Shown here in pieces: positions 23,247-36,342 of a stretch of 64,000 nucleotides of DNA. The translations under genes were made by a program, and so were the position numbers. Source of the DNA: Erodium maritimum (Eukaryota > Streptophyta > Magnoliopsida > Geraniales > Geraniaceae); NCBI GenBank assembly GCA_963921825.1, contig OY997594.1:28130956-28194955 (forward strand), written 5' to 3'. Position 1 is the stretch's first letter; every line of letters starts with the position of its first letter. The notes beneath the pieces were generated by a model. It was not told the DNA's origin, did no database searches, and saw only the letters and a program-made list of their open reading frames with translations.

Positions 23247-24252
23247 CTTCAACAAGTGAATCTGTATGCGCGAGAGAGAGAAATGTTGGTGTTGGGTAGG
23301 AATGACTAGAATGTAAATACACGCTACAAAAGCAGGTGAGAATTGAAAATATACAATAGTATTTGGGCCGAAGTGTATTGTACCCTAAATATTGGGGTAG
23401 AAATTTTATTTCTGAAACTAGCAGGGAAGTTTTTGATGTTTTTAAGAAGTATTGGGCATAAGATTTACTTCTTTTAATATATTTTATGTGTATCGAAAAC
23501 GCAAGAGAAAAGAGAATGAAGAAAATTGGTCCATATATCAAAACTCTCGTCTGTCTGAATTTTATGCCAAATCCAATTACTCTTCACATTTTCTAGAAAG
23601 TTCTGCTCCCTAATCAGGTTCTCCTCTGTGTCTCGTCGTGCATTTCCCTTCATTTTCTCGAGAAAATCGAGTCCCTCATTATGCGCGGCTTCTTGAATCG
23701 TTTTTTTTTTTGTTCCTGTATGGTTTTTTCGAACTGTGGATGATTTTATGCGTTGTTTTGGTGTCAATTTGCATACCTAACTGAACATATGTGATGATTT
23801 TGTTGCTGGGTTGCTGTAAATTTATCTTTTTTTCCATTGATCAGCTTGGGAGGATGTGAAATTGAGATATAGGATTCTGGTTCCTCCTTTTGAGCTTAGT
23901 TTGTTGAAATATAAGCCAATCTAAGCTTTGTTATGTGATTGTGCTGATAGGGTGTCCATGGAATTGGATTTGAAGATTCATACCGAGCAAAATTTGGACA
24001 AAGCCCAGATGTGAATTTGCTAGATTGTTCAGAGTTAACTTGCAAATTTTTGTTGTTGAAATTGTGTCTATGTTTTTTAATTGAGTTAAGGTTTGATTGT
24101 ATGGAATTGCAGCATAGGATGTCATGTCAGTTTCCAAATGTTGGAAGTAACAGGAAATATCTTTGTTGAATAGGGAGTTCTGAGAGCAGGAAGAGATTGC
24201 ATCAGTTTGTATACTGTTGGCTAATCTAGGGAGGTCTTGGAACTCTTTGGTG

Positions 24253-26556
24253 ATGGGTGCTCCCAAGCAGAAGTGGACCACTGAGGAAGAATCGGCTCTT
24301 AAAGCTGGAGTAGCTAAGCATGGTTCTGGCAAATGGCGCACCATACTTACAGATCCAGAGTTCAGTTCTATCTTACGTCTGCGCTCCAATGTGGATCTCA
24401 AGGTATGCATTGTCCAAATTCACCTGGGATTATCCATTATTTATTGGGATAAATAATGCAATCGGAAAAGAAAGAAAAAAACATTCTTGTTATCTAGGAT
24501 TTGGGATGATACAAATGATCTCTTGCAATTTCAGTTGATGGAATGTAGTTTGTGTTTACTCCATATGGCTAATTGTGTTGACTTTCAAATGATGACAGGA
24601 CAAATGGAGGAATATCAATGTGATGATAAGTGGATTGGGGTCTAGGAGTAAGGCTAGGCTTGCATTAAAAAAGAATCTGCCAAGCCAAAAACATCATGAT
24701 AACCGCCAACAAGCTAGCAGCACTGTTCTTCAAAGTGATGAAGTGCTTGATCCACAGTCGCTTGCAGTTTCTGCTAGTCCAAAAGAACCAATTGCAAGGT
24801 TACATCACTTCCGGCTCTATAGTATCATTTTTGCCATTCGTTGATTTAGATACTTGTAGAGAAGCCGTGAATTGATGTACTCCCTCCTCCACCCCAAAAT
24901 AAATATCTCATTGAAGAATTCAATTTGTATTGTTTGATTTTCTATCATGTACCCCTATGTCCCAACTACTCAAGTTGGTATGACTAGTTTATATGGGGAT
25001 AACATTGGTAATTCATGGCTAATTAACTAAGTGAAATGGGAACGAGACACTTATATTGGGGCATATGTTTTAGGAAATTAATGATTCAAATGACTCCATT
25101 ACTGTAAAGCAACATATCTTACTTCCTTGGAAATTAATGATTGAAATGACTTTTTCAGAGTAAATTAGCTGTACTTTCAGGGTGTTCCTTGGAAATTAAT
25201 GATTCAAATGACTTTATCTCTATCTTTAAACATGAAGTGGAGATTTTTGCGTCTAATAGACTATGAAAGAATCTTGTATAGAAACTTATCCCTTTTCATT
25301 TACTACTATGGAACCGTGTCTGCATTTGTGTAGGTTGGACAAAGTTATATTGGACTCTATAAGACAGTTGAATGAACCCGGTGGTTCTGACAAGGCTTCA
25401 ATTGCTATGTTCATCGAGGTACTTTTCATTGTGTCTTTCAGTTGTTGATTAGCTGACTGCAAATAACTTTTGTCTCGGTAGTCAGTTTTAATCGTTTTGT
25501 TCTTGTAACATGCTAACAGATTTTGAGTGAGTTTCATGGTTGCAGTAACAATAGCCTACATATTCTTCAACGTTTTATTTTAAGAAATCAAATATTATTG
25601 CATTTTTACAGCCAGTCATAACTGCTATGTAATTAGAGAATTGAGAGATTACGAAACCCTTCTGACTATTTCCTTACATAATACCAAACCATTATGGTTT
25701 AAAGCCATCATAAAATATTGCTGTAACATCTGTCTATACGATTTAAGTGTCCTGTGATCTTTGGAAGAAAAAAATCCAGCAAATATTTTTGTGTGAGTTG
25801 GGGAACAACTAATTTTCATTTTGCAGGAACAATGCCATACAGAGCCAGACTTCAAAAAGAAATTAACAGCGAAGTTAAAACATCTGGCAGCAAATGGAAA
25901 GTTGATGAAGGTATTCTTTTTGCCACACTCTTACATCAAGATAATTTTATGATATTTTCCCAATTTCACATGTTAATGAAAGTATTAAAGGTCAATCACT
26001 AATTACAGAAGTTGTACTTGACATGTTTATGCATTATTAACTTGGAAATTATGCCCAGTATCTGGAGTCTCTTTTGGAATCATAACTATCACCTTCATTT
26101 ATGGATTTGACAAGTACTAAAGTTGGGTTATAGATTCTTGTATCACTATGGGTGGTATTTTTCATAGCGTGAATTCAGTTTCAAGTAGTTTTAGCGCATG
26201 AACAGGTAAAACATAAATATAAAATCAAAAAGCGTGTGACTTCATCTGAAACGAGAAGAAGCTCTCTCATGTATCCCCTGGAAGGACGAAAACAAAATAC
26301 AAGATCAGAAATTGGTGAATTCAGCCAGCGCACCAGATCTCAGATTGATGAAGAGCTATCGAAGATGAGGAGCATGACTCCAGAAGAGGCTGCTGCAGCA
26401 GCAGCACAAGCAGTTGCAGAGGCAGAAGTTGCCATAGCAGAGGCTGCAGAAGCGGCAAGGAAGGCAGAGGAAGCAGAAGCTGAAGCAGAATCAGCAGATA
26501 TTTTTTTCAAGGCAGCATTGCAAGCATTAAAATCTAAAACACTTCGCTCCTGCTAA
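24253..26556 (+). CDS. TRB2: Telomere repeat-binding factor, single Myb plus histone H1/H5 domain (TRB2-like)
   Basis: Five coding exons, 24253-24402, 24599-24798, 25334-25418, 25827-25910 and 26206-26556, give 289 residues. The N-terminal telobox Myb ([20 protein letters not shown] to [12 protein letters not shown], residues 5-57) is typical of plant TRB/SMH proteins. The H1/H5-like globular domain spans about 118-181 ([17 protein letters not shown], then IAMFIEEQCH, ending [10 protein letters not shown]). An Ala/Glu-rich coiled coil lies at about 230-280 ([16 protein letters not shown]). TRB proteins bind telomeric repeats and teloboxes and recruit PRC2 and other chromatin regulators. The place beside FRO1 and DG1 matches At5g67580 (TRB2). 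At least one 5' UTR intron upstream of 24253 is likely. No damage is seen. Confidence 0.94.
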
Positions 26557-27348
26557 AGTCCTCCAGCAATGGTTGTCTCTTCAAGGTACTTCATACATGC
26601 CAACTTCAATGGTTCAGGTTTTATGTCTTTCTTGTGTTGCGAGCCGTGAACACTGAGATAGTGGATGCAATGTTTCATGCCTTGTTTTTGGTTAAAATTT
26701 TAATATTCATTCTTTTCTATCCATTTCTTTGTTGCTCTTTCAAAAAAAAATATAACTACCTAAATGTTCCATGAATCATCAGAAAATGACCGATTTAATT
26801 CCTGAATTAAAGATATGCCAAAATTTGGTCCCCGGTTGTAAAGATCCACTGTTTAGTGGACTTTGGCAGGTTGATTTGCAGACTAAATGGGTGGCTTTTT
26901 GATAATTCATTCGGGTAGCTATTCATACCATAAAATACCAGTGGAACTTGACTGTACAGTCTGACTTTTGCAAATCATTATTGTCTAACTTCCTTAATTG
27001 CATAAAGTTGCCGTGAATTTGCCAATTTCGTACTGTTTGTCGGTATCTGTGAAAATGGAGGAAAATAGGTCACGTGCCCCCCCCCCCCTCCTGATTTGTC
27101 AAAATGCCGTTATTGTCCTTGGAATGAAAATAGTTAAAATTTAAAAATATTTTCCCAATTTATAAATGTAATATAATTCTTTTTATTTTTCCATGTGATT
27201 TTTTTTTATAATTTAAAGGGTATTGTTGTCTTTTCACTTCATTTTGATGGGCATGATTAACAGTGCAAAAATTATCAGAGTTGGCAGCAAGTTCTTACAA
27301 AAAATGCATAGTATGCAGCAACTCCTTGCAAAAGTGTCATATATATAG
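26557..27348. other. TRB 3' UTR and intergenic DNA
   Basis: No gene is seen. A short C homopolymer lies at about 27078-27090. The rest is AT-rich. Confidence 0.5.
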
Positions 27349-27694
27349 GGGTTAGTTGCTAAAAACTACAAAAAAGTCTTGTCCACATGCTAAAAACTAC
27401 ACAGTTTCTAAAACTGGACAAAAACACACTATACGTATTGTCCCCAGTCTTCTGTTACAAATAATGAACAAAATATTTTGTTATGTTAACCCCTACAGGA
27501 TATGTGGACAATACATATAGCATTGAAAAGTAATGTGGTCAAAACATATGGCCCAATACTTAACAAAACAGAATATTCTGTTCATTATTTTAACAGAAAG
27601 ATTGTGGACAGTACTTATTACATGTGTTTGTCCACTTTTAAACGTAGTTTTTAGCATGTGAACAAAACTTTTTGTAGTTTTTAGCAATTAACCC
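27349..27694. mobile_element. Mutator-like MITE with GGGTTARTTGC ends and 9-bp target duplication
   Basis: Terminal inverted repeats of about 50 bp begin GGGTTAGTTGCTAAAAACTA on the left and GGGTTAATTGCTAAAAACTA on the right complement. TATATATAG flanks it at 27340-27348 and 27695-27703. The 9-bp duplication and long inverted repeats point to a Mutator-type, non-autonomous element. No coding capacity is seen. Confidence 0.85.
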
Positions 27695-28499
27695 TATATA
27701 TAGGGTAATTAATTGCTTAAATTAATATAGAGGAACCTCCTTGATGTTACTCATAGAGTTGCTCCTCTAATGGTACTGTGTAGGTTGTTGTGGCTTCCAG
27801 GAATTCAGAGGTGGCATGGTGATGACTGATGAATGACAAGAGCAGTGATTGAGACCCGATATCATGCAGTTTGCCAGCAGCTGTAAATATTGGCTAGGCT
27901 TGTATATCTGTTCTGTGTATTTCCTTTTTGAAGGTCACTTGATTGAGCTCCTAGTCCTAGGTATTATGTTGATGACTTTGAAAACTGTAAGTAAAATGTG
28001 GGATGCTGTTCTGAAGGTGTGAGTGTGGGGAGAGAGCATTTGAGAAATATACAGAGATGATCCCATTTTGCTTCCATAACCAGAGAGTCACATTGCAACT
28101 ACTCTCAAACTGTACCAGAGATGGTCTCTATTTCAGTTTTTTTGTTTTTGAAGAGTCTCTATTTCAGTTAATCATGATGTTGTTAGAATCTCATATGAGC
28201 CGGGTCTAGCTACCAAGGAATATAGAATATCTTTCAGATTATGTCCCATGCGATTGCGAGCTACTATCTTAAACAAAGAATTGTAATAATTGTTTATTAT
28301 TTTCAAACTTTTCATGGCATGGGAGAAGGGAGAACGAACACACATGGAGAGTATAGATTGCATGCTACACTCCAGAAGGATAAATCGCTCTCCAAAGAAA
28401 AACTATTTCTTCTCTCTCAACTGGTTGGGCTACAGTTGTCCTTTATCTCTATTTTTCATTGTATATGACTCTGGCATGAACTTGATATGATGCTGCAGG

Positions 28500-29340
28500 C
28501 CTATACGAATCAAACATTATGATGGTAAGCTTATGAGCTTGTGCTGATCAGCGTTAATATCGAACTCGACGATTCCGTCATCAATGTTAATCAGTATTAA
28601 CGTTGAACTCTTCTGGTGGTTTCGTCGCTCCTTTTGGAGTTATGGGTGTCTCTGTTGGGGGTTCTTCGGTTGAGGTATGAATAGACTGTATCGGGCTATT
28701 GAGTTTGTGGCATATCTGGCTTGAGCAGAATCGGCACGTCTTCTCTAGGGTGGTAGTTATCGAGCCAAGTATACTTCTCATCAGGGTCCAATAACGGTTT
28801 TTTCCAGTCTGAGGGTGGCCGGTCATCAATTTAGCTTCCTTAATTGGATCCAGTCTTTGGGTGTTGCAATGTCTAGGAGTTGTTGAGTTGTTGTGCTATG
28901 GTTGAGGAGTTCGGCATCTAATCTCCCGGTTCTTTCGAGTTCCTGTCCTTTTTTTCCGTTAGGTCTGGTGAGTGCTTGTTCGGGGATTGGTTTGGGGCCC
29001 CTTCCCTCGATTGGGTCTAGTGACTACTTGTTCTGGGATCGCGTTTGTGGCTGATCTATTCTTTTTGGTGGAGAGGCACGGATTACTTGATCTTTCTGAG
29101 GCCAGAAGATCCACATGTGTGGTCCCCTGTAATACTATTCACTTGTCCGGCTGAGGTTTTTCAGAACGATCCCCTGAACACTGTTCGCCAGTCAGACGGA
29201 TTTCAAGTACTTGGGAAGGATTAGGGTGGGTTTTGCTTTGTTTTGTTTTGGCTTGTTCTAACGTTTCTCTTTTATATTTATTTTTTGTTAGATTTTGGTT
29301 TGACGGTTGTGATTCCTATTCCGAGACCCACACCTCTTTT
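28500..29340 (+). other. GT-rich unassigned region, possibly a decayed retroposon
   Basis: The base composition (G and T rich, many TTGG, GGTTT and TTTTG words) and lack of frames resemble the 3' halves of the short retroposons in this window read in sense. No poly(A), target duplication or domain was found, so the call is weak. Confidence 0.25.
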
Positions 29341-29539
29341 TTCTTTAATGCATTTCTCTCTCTAAAACTTGCAAATAAAGAATATTACAAGAAAACATAG
29401 CTCCGCACATACACCCCATCGAACAGAAATTAGATTAGGAATTATGCTAGGAATTATGCTAGGAATTGCGAATGAATCCCACTCTAAAACAGAAGTTATA
29501 GGAAATAATGACCAGGTGAAACAAAAAGAGGCATTGCTC

Positions 29540-32500
29540 TTAGTCCCTGAGCTTATAAGGGAAGAATATACCATCCCTCCTTTTCCTATTCCCCTGCCAA
29601 CCCTTCAATATTTCATATGCCGATGGAACTTTGGATCCGTCATGATCACTATCCTCAATGTCAGAATACATCTCATCCTCATCTGACGAGCTCTGGTCCA
29701 AACTGAAAGATGAGATCAAGTTGTCCACGTCACTAGACTCACAAGCCAATACATCATCTGTGCTATTATCCCCCTCTTCGTCACATGCTTTTTCAGCTGA
29801 GTAATTATCTGCAGACTCTGCTTTTGCAGTATCAAATGCATCACTAATGCCACTAAGAGAATTCTTGCCGTCCAATGTGTCTGCAGAAGCATTTAGCCTT
29901 TTTCCTCCAATATCTGCTTCGTCATCAACCAAGAACGACATATCTGCAGATTCGCTGCCAAAAGCAGCAAAAGTTGTGTAATCTTTTGATGAGTCAGATT
30001 CGTACAGAGAATGCAATGATCTCAATAAGTTGAGAACCGAAGGCTCTGATGCAGCCTCACAGTTGTGGAGTGCGTCCAAGAGTTGCTTTAAACTATCTTC
30101 ACTGATCCTGTCTTCGTTCTTCTTGAAGAGGCATGTCCATTGCTTTTCATCAATACAAAATGGAGCATGAGCCATAGAGTTTACCAGTATGACAGCTCGC
30201 TCGTAGTTCTCTTGAGCTGTAGCCTCAAGTACCATTTCAGAGAAATAAGATGGGTGGGGGATTTCTCCATTTTCTAAAATGGCATCAAATGCGTGCTCCA
30301 AAAGATGCCACTGCATTAAAACAAAACATCCGGTTATTTCATCATCTATGATGAGTCTAGCGAAGCCAAAATAAATTTCTAGAGAAAACAACATGGTGAC
30401 TTTCTTCTTAGGATTAGTTGCACTTAACTACCTTTATGAATTGCCCTCAAACACATGGCCCCATAGTAAATTTTCCAAATGATTACCCTAATGAATTTCC
30501 ACATGTATAAAATAGACAAAAACAATCAAAATTTGCGATTTTTTCGTCTTAACTTTAAAACCTTATAATATCCCTAAACTACTCATTCATATCCTTTGAT
30601 CTTCCGATTTCAAAATGATTTTGTGGAGGATTCCGAGAATGGAATCAAGTTGAAATCGGAAGAGTAAAGCGTAAAAGTGAGCCATTTAAAATTTACACTC
30701 ATGTGTAAGTTGGGTGACGGAAAAACCGAAATTTAGATGTTTACCGTCTATTTCGTATGATAGTGACACGTGGAAATTCATAAAGGTGGCCATGTGACTG
30801 GATAATTTACTAAGGGATCATGTGTTTGTGTGCAATTTATAAAGGTAGTTATGTGAAATTCACCCCTCTTAATATGAAAACCTACAACCGGGTGCTTTTG
30901 ATCAAAGAAAAATAAAAACCACAAAGATGAAAAATAAATTTACCTTCCCGGCTCTGGAGGCTTCCACAAGCAGATACGCGTGCTTATTGTGATTGATTTG
31001 GTACCCAGCAAGAGTCATTTCTTTGTACACATATTCAAAGTATTCCCATTGCAAAGCTGCAGCTGATGCTTCTAGCATTGCACTATATGTATACATGTCG
31101 GGGGTAAGTGCTATAGCACCTTTGTCCATGGAGCTGTTAGGATCCAATCTATGAATCTTGATACCTTCAAATAGCTCTTTAGCCTTGGAGAACATATCAT
31201 TCCGACCACAAACTTTCAGCATGACATTTATGGTCCCTATGTTGGGAGAGCAATGAGCTTTCATGTGTTCAAAAATAGATGTACAATCATCGATATGTCC
31301 AGCTTCCATGGAACACTTTATCATGCCAGTGAAAGCCACCTCTAGTGGCTGAGAATAACGAAGATTTTTCATCTTCACTACCTCCACCATAGCATCTTCC
31401 CACCTTCCGCTTTTGCAAAGGCAGCAAGCTAGCTCATAATATACAGTAGCTGTTCCAACCACTCCTCTTCGTTCCATATCTCTAACAGCTCCCAAAGCCT
31501 CATCTACTTTACCTTCCTCCCAGAATGCTCTGACAAGAACTGGAAAGTCACAGATTCAAAAGATATACCAAGCATCATACATTTACTAGTGAAGGAACAA
31601 ACATGATACCTTTGTAAGTAAGGGCTTTTGGAGTTTCTCCACTTCGTCTCATCTTTCCAAAGAACTCATGGACGAGGTCATATCTTCCAGATTTCAGCAT
31701 TACCTTTCAACAAGCATCTCCTGTAAGACTTGAATACAGATATGACTTAAGGATAAACAACAGACTGCAGGTAGAACAACCTTTTTCATTCAAACATCAA
31801 TTTGAGGTTCAAGTTTAACATAACCATAATAGATTCATAGTGACACTGCGGGTAAGATACAATACCACAACCATCAGATAGTGATGGATGCCTAGGTTTC
31901 ACCCATAACACAACTTCTAAGAAAGAATAGCATTTTGACAATGTTAAATAATTTACGTATAACAGTAAATATACCTTTCCTAAGTGCTTTTTGCTTAAAT
32001 ATTTTTGTGTTATCTAAATAATATATTATACCAGAGCATGTCCCAGTACTCATCTTCTAGATATTAAAAGCATCTAGACCAGTAGGCAGTAGCCAACATT
32101 TATTTTCATAGGCATGAAAATATCATATTGCCTCTTGTGATTATCTAAAAGAAGGGTTAATTGTCAAAAAGTGCACTGGAGTTTTGTCCACAAACGAGAG
32201 CATGCATAAACTTTTGTCCACGCTTTGTGGGTGCACTGAAGTTTTGTCCAAAAACTTTTTTAGAAAAAATTTAACAGGTATGTTCAGAATGAATGGTCTG
32301 GGTAGTTCTTCGCGGATTAAATAGATTTGTGGGCAATTCATAATGCATTCTATAGTTGTGTGGGCAATTCATAATGCATTCTATAGTTGTCTGGGCGATA
32401 TGTTTTTCTAAAACAGTCTGGACAAAACTTCAGTGCACCCACAAAGCGTGGACAAAAGTTTATGCATTCTTTCGTTTGTGGACAAAACTTCAGTGCACTT

Positions 32501-34543
32501 TTTGACAATTAACCCCTAAAAGAACACGACAGCACAAGAGTTCCATATCCATTAAGTTTAAGTTTTATAATACTTATTCAGTTTCCAGAATAGCATTGTA
32601 GACTTGTAGTAGACAACCATGCTTGTAATGATGCCAACCAATAGCTACATCATCTATCAATTACCTCCATTGCAAGTCCATAACTAGCTTCTGTAGGTTT
32701 GAGGCCGTTCTTCCTCAACTCCTGGAAGACCCAAGATACACCCTTCCATTGTTTGGACGGGACACAAGCATTTAGTACCTGACAACCAATTTCAAAGAGA
32801 TTAATCAATAAAATCAGTAAGCAAAATAATATAAGCAGGTAAAGGTGAAATAAGCAATAAAATCATAGTTATGCTCTCTTTGCATCTTACAGCATTGTAT
32901 ACAACAACATCAGGTTCAAGTGTGGGGTCCCAATTTCTGCGCCCCATAATTTTGGTTAGCTTAGAAGGTTTGCTCCTCATGCATTCAATAATATTAACCA
33001 ACTTTTTCAGATGACCAGCCTGACCAAGTGTGACTGCAATGCTGTGATATGCAGCCAGATCCGGATATATATAGTAATCTCCCTGAATCACCTCAGAGTT
33101 AGATGCCATCCACAATCATATCAACATTTAAAGAAAAACATAAACAAAAGTAAACAGTCTAGACTACCAGCATCAAGTTGAAGATTTGAAGAGCTTCCCG
33201 CGGCCGCCTTGCCTTCCCAAGAACTGACAAGAGTTTTGTATAAACAAACCTAAAAGAGGCAAATCAGATTCTGACAAGCCAATTCCAAAGACAGTAGTTT
33301 TAGAAAGTCCAAGCTAGAGAACTTATTTTGTGTGGATCAGTACTGAAGCTCTCTAAAGTAGATAAGCCATGAAGCATTCATGTAATAATAAAAATAGCCT
33401 ATTACAAAAAACAGTGTTCTGTAAATCCCTACCAGGCCCTGCCTAGGCCCAATTTCCTTGTTGGTCGACCCGATTAATCGCCGATTAATTCGATTAATTG
33501 CCGTTTAGTCCCGGATTAATCCCCAAAAGGCCCTAGCCGCCCGACTAGCGCCTAACAGTTTTTAGAACCTTGCAAAAAACCTTCTTATACGATCCCGTTC
33601 CATGACATGCTCAATAAGTGAAATGTGATTTTCTATGGGAGCAAGGATTGTAAGAAGAGACATGAAACCAATTCTCTCACAATGTGAATTACCTGCTCTT
33701 GAAATGCTTCTGCCGCTTGTCGGCATAGATCCACTCCACAACAGATAAGGCTTGTTTCCATCTTCCATTGTCACCAAGTCCTCCCACAATCTTGAGCAGC
33801 TGAACCTCAGTGAACTGCAGTTCAGACTTCTTCATCATCCAAGAGAACTTCCAGTCCTTTGAAGTCAACTGAGTTTCACTAAGCCTACACAAGAAGCCAC
33901 CGTAGAAACGATTTCAACAACAAATTGAATCACACAAACAACCAAAACCCAGTATAATTACAAACCTCTCAACGAGAAACTTAATGGAGTCAGTCTCGCT
34001 CCGTCTCCGCCTCCCCGGGTCCCAACTTCTCTCATCACTCTCGACCCAATCCTGCTCCAATTCAACATCGTCATCCAAGACCCACTTCAACGTATCCCGC
34101 TTCCGCTCCTCGAAAACCTCGCGAAGCTCTCTCAATTCCTCCCTCTTCAGCCTCTCTCCCAGAAACTCCTGACTTTTGATGGCCAGCTCTCTCAGCTCTG
34201 CCTTCTCCAGCCTCTCCCAGGGCATGCCCACCATCAGGTCCTTGGCGGGGTCGCATGTCTGCGACTTGACGGCCCTGGTGAAGTCCCTGTATTCGCGCTT
34301 GAGGGCCAGGAAGTGGGTCTCCTCGGCGATTTCCTGTTTCTGGGCATCGGTGAGCGGAGGGGGCTCCTTCTGGGCGAGACGATTGGCTTTGCGGTTGTGC
34401 TTCTGGATTTCTTTCTTGCGAAGGGTGTGGACGATTTTGGGAGTGGGGTGGACGCCATGTTTGAGGAGCCTCCGCTTGATCTTCTCGACGTCTGGTTCGA
34501 ACCTGGGAGATGAGAGCTGAGCTTTGGCTATTGAAGCTTCCAT
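29540..34543 (-). CDS. DG1: DG1-type pentatricopeptide repeat protein
   Basis: Eight minus-strand exons, 34543-33966, 33884-33693, 33249-33168, 33082-32891, 32778-32665, 31703-31610, 31539-30944 and 30310-29540, give 872 residues. The N-terminus carries the conserved block RRLLKHGVHPTPKIVHTLRK (about 25-45) and a charged helix-rich region to about 190. PPR repeats cover about 230-600 (for example RFVYTKLLSVLGKARRPREA, PDVVVYNAVLNACV, TINVMLKVCGRN). An acidic tail (SSSDEDEMYSDIEDSDHD) ends FFPYKLRD. By likeness and position it matches At5g67570, DELAYED GREENING 1, needed for early chloroplast development and plastid-encoded polymerase transcripts, working with SIG6. It is longer than the roughly 800 residues I recall for Arabidopsis. 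All introns are GT-AG and two hold MITEs. It is tail-to-tail with TRB. Confidence 0.93.
32154..32515. mobile_element. Mutator-like MITE with GGGTTAATTG ends in DG1 intron 5
   Basis: The inverted repeats start GGGTTAATTGTCAAAAAGTG on both sides and extend over 90 bp. CTAAAAGAA flanks it at 32145-32153 and 32516-32524 (9 bp). It lies between DG1 exons 5 and 6 on non-coding DNA and is related in its end sequence to the element at 27349. Confidence 0.88.
33416..33568. mobile_element. Short DNA element with GTTCT...AGAAC ends in DG1 intron 2
   Basis: The left end GTTCTGTAAA and right end TTTTTAGAAC are inverted. The inner motifs CTAGGCCC and CCGCCCGACTAGCGCC match those of the element at 7606-8121. 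The middle is built of repeated CGATTAAT words. No target duplication was found. Confidence 0.55.
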
Positions 34544-34912
34544 GGCTCATCAAGTACCAGAAATGGAGTTTAGGAGTGGCCGATTGGATGAGGTTTATGG
34601 TGAGGGCTTGTTTGTTTCCCTCCAATTCGTTTCTACTGATGCCTTACATGTCAAAATATTAACCTTTCTACTTGTATTTGTAAATAAGTGATAGTTGGGC
34701 TGGACAAATATTCGTCCGTCAACACAAACCACCATCCTCATTATCATGACCGGTCTCATCAACGACGGTTACGGTTACAAAACTATCAAACTAATGGTAT
34801 TTCGGGTTGGGTCGGGTTTTTTATGTTTCAAATTGGAAAAAAAAACGACCGACCGACCTTTTACTTCATGAAATCCCTCTGTCGTTGTTGTTTTTCAGTT
34901 CCCATCGCTTTA

Positions 34913-36342
34913 GAACATGTACAATGGGTCAAATCGTATATGCAAACCGTATGCCGACTGTGCAAAATAGTGGTTTGCAGTCCCTAAAATTAATTGGGAT
35001 CCACAATGGGTCAAACCGGATAGGGAACTGTATTGTGAGTGGATGCTGACTGAATGTTGAATTTGATTTTTTTTGCTTTTTTATTAAATTCTTTATAAAA
35101 ACAGTAAATGTTATTTAAATTTGACAACATTAATTAATAATAAATCAATTAATTATAACGAATATTAACACAAGTTATATAAAATGAACTTCAATTTTTA
35201 TTCCTACACCCCCAAAAAATACAAGTTCAAACATAAAATACAACTTTTTATTCATTCTTGTTGAAGCTTGGTCATTTGAGCTGCAACGTCTTCTATTCGA
35301 GCCCACAATCGAGACATCATTAATCTGTGTCGGATCAACTGATCGTCATTGTAGTTGGAGATATCCTTATCCAACAAGGCATTGTATTCTCTGAAGAGTT
35401 GATGTCATTGGTCGTTGAACTCTGCATGTTGCGTGGAAGAACAGGTAGAGGATGATCGCGACGACATACGGGTACCGTTGTTGTCGCCGATATTTTGTTG
35501 CCATGGTCGAGGATCGGGGTACCCATAGTAGTTGGGAACATGGTGGAATTGTTGTTGACCGGGATTGAATTGCGGTGGATCGGGGTTGAATTACAGTGGA
35601 TCGGGGTTGAATTGCGAGGGACCGGTGTTGAGTTGCGGTGGAACCGGGTAGCTTTGACCCGGAAATGGGTTGAATTGTTGTTGGAAATGATGGAATTGAC
35701 CTAGAAAGGGCTGGAATTGACTTTGTTGAAATTCATTTTCCAACATTACTGTTACTTCATACAAATTACAAAAATAAAAAGAAAAAAATCGAGAGTTTGA
35801 AAGTACTTGGGGAGGAAACCGGTTGCATATATGGTGTGAAATCGCTTGGGTTCGAGGAATTCTCATCGGGTTGTGTCAACATGTCGCGGAAGCTTCCAAG
35901 GTCATTGGCGGTGAATTGAAAATCTTCCGACCTCCGTTGGTCATCATCTGATGAATGAGAACGTTGAGTTTCGTCATTGGACATTTTTCGATCGGCTTTT
36001 GAGAGAGAGAAAGTAGGGAATGGGAGTGTGGAAGTGTAGAAAAATTAGAGAGTAGTAGGAGAATTGTTGTGGTTTTAGAATAGGGATGGAGATATTTATA
36101 GTGTTTAAATTCGGATATAATGAGTAAAAAAATTAAGTTACCATTTCCGACCGTTGCCAACAGTCGTATTTTTTTGCCGGCGAGTCGTAATCACGCGTCG
36201 CACGTCGCGGGTCGCGACCCCGGCCGTGATTTGACGGTTCGCGGTTCGCAAAATCAACGTCACACAACGCACTGACTCGCGAACCGCAAAAATACGGTTC
36301 GACGACGCGGTTTGCTTATGGTCCGACGCGTTGTACGTGCTC
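34913..36342 (-). mobile_element. Harbinger-type DNA transposon carrying only the accessory ORF1
   Basis: TTA flanks it at 34910-34912 and 36343-36345. The ends are imperfect inverted repeats: GAACATGTACAATGGGTC on the left against GAGCACGTACAACGCGTC on the right complement, with a second shared block GCAAACCG. A TATAAATA box on the minus strand near 36095 precedes ORF1 (ATG 35984). No DDE transposase is present, so it is non-autonomous. Confidence 0.82.
35252..35984 (-). pseudogene. Spliced ORF1 remnant of the Harbinger element (MYB-like accessory protein without its MYB domain)
   Basis: Exon 1 starts MSNDETQRSHSS and runs to PSDFTPYMQPVSSP. A short intron (GTACTT...AACAG, about 35815 to 35740) restores the frame into MLENEFQQSQFQPF and a run of QFNP-type repeats. 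The end reads EYNALLDKDISNYNDDQL and finishes KLQQE at 35252, overlapping an AATAAA signal. Two in-frame stops (about 35594 and 35403) interrupt it, and the SANT/MYB segment expected between the repeats and the C-terminal helix is missing. In PIF/Harbinger elements ORF1 is the DNA-binding partner of the transposase. Confidence 0.6.

Noticed and set aside
27070-27092. C homopolymer as a second assembly artefact
   Set aside because: It is only about a dozen bases and interrupted soon after, within the normal range for plant DNA.
34071-34625. Long frames in other phases opposite or alongside DG1 exon 1
   Set aside because: Shadows of the real DG1 first exon; high GC of the exon keeps other phases open.
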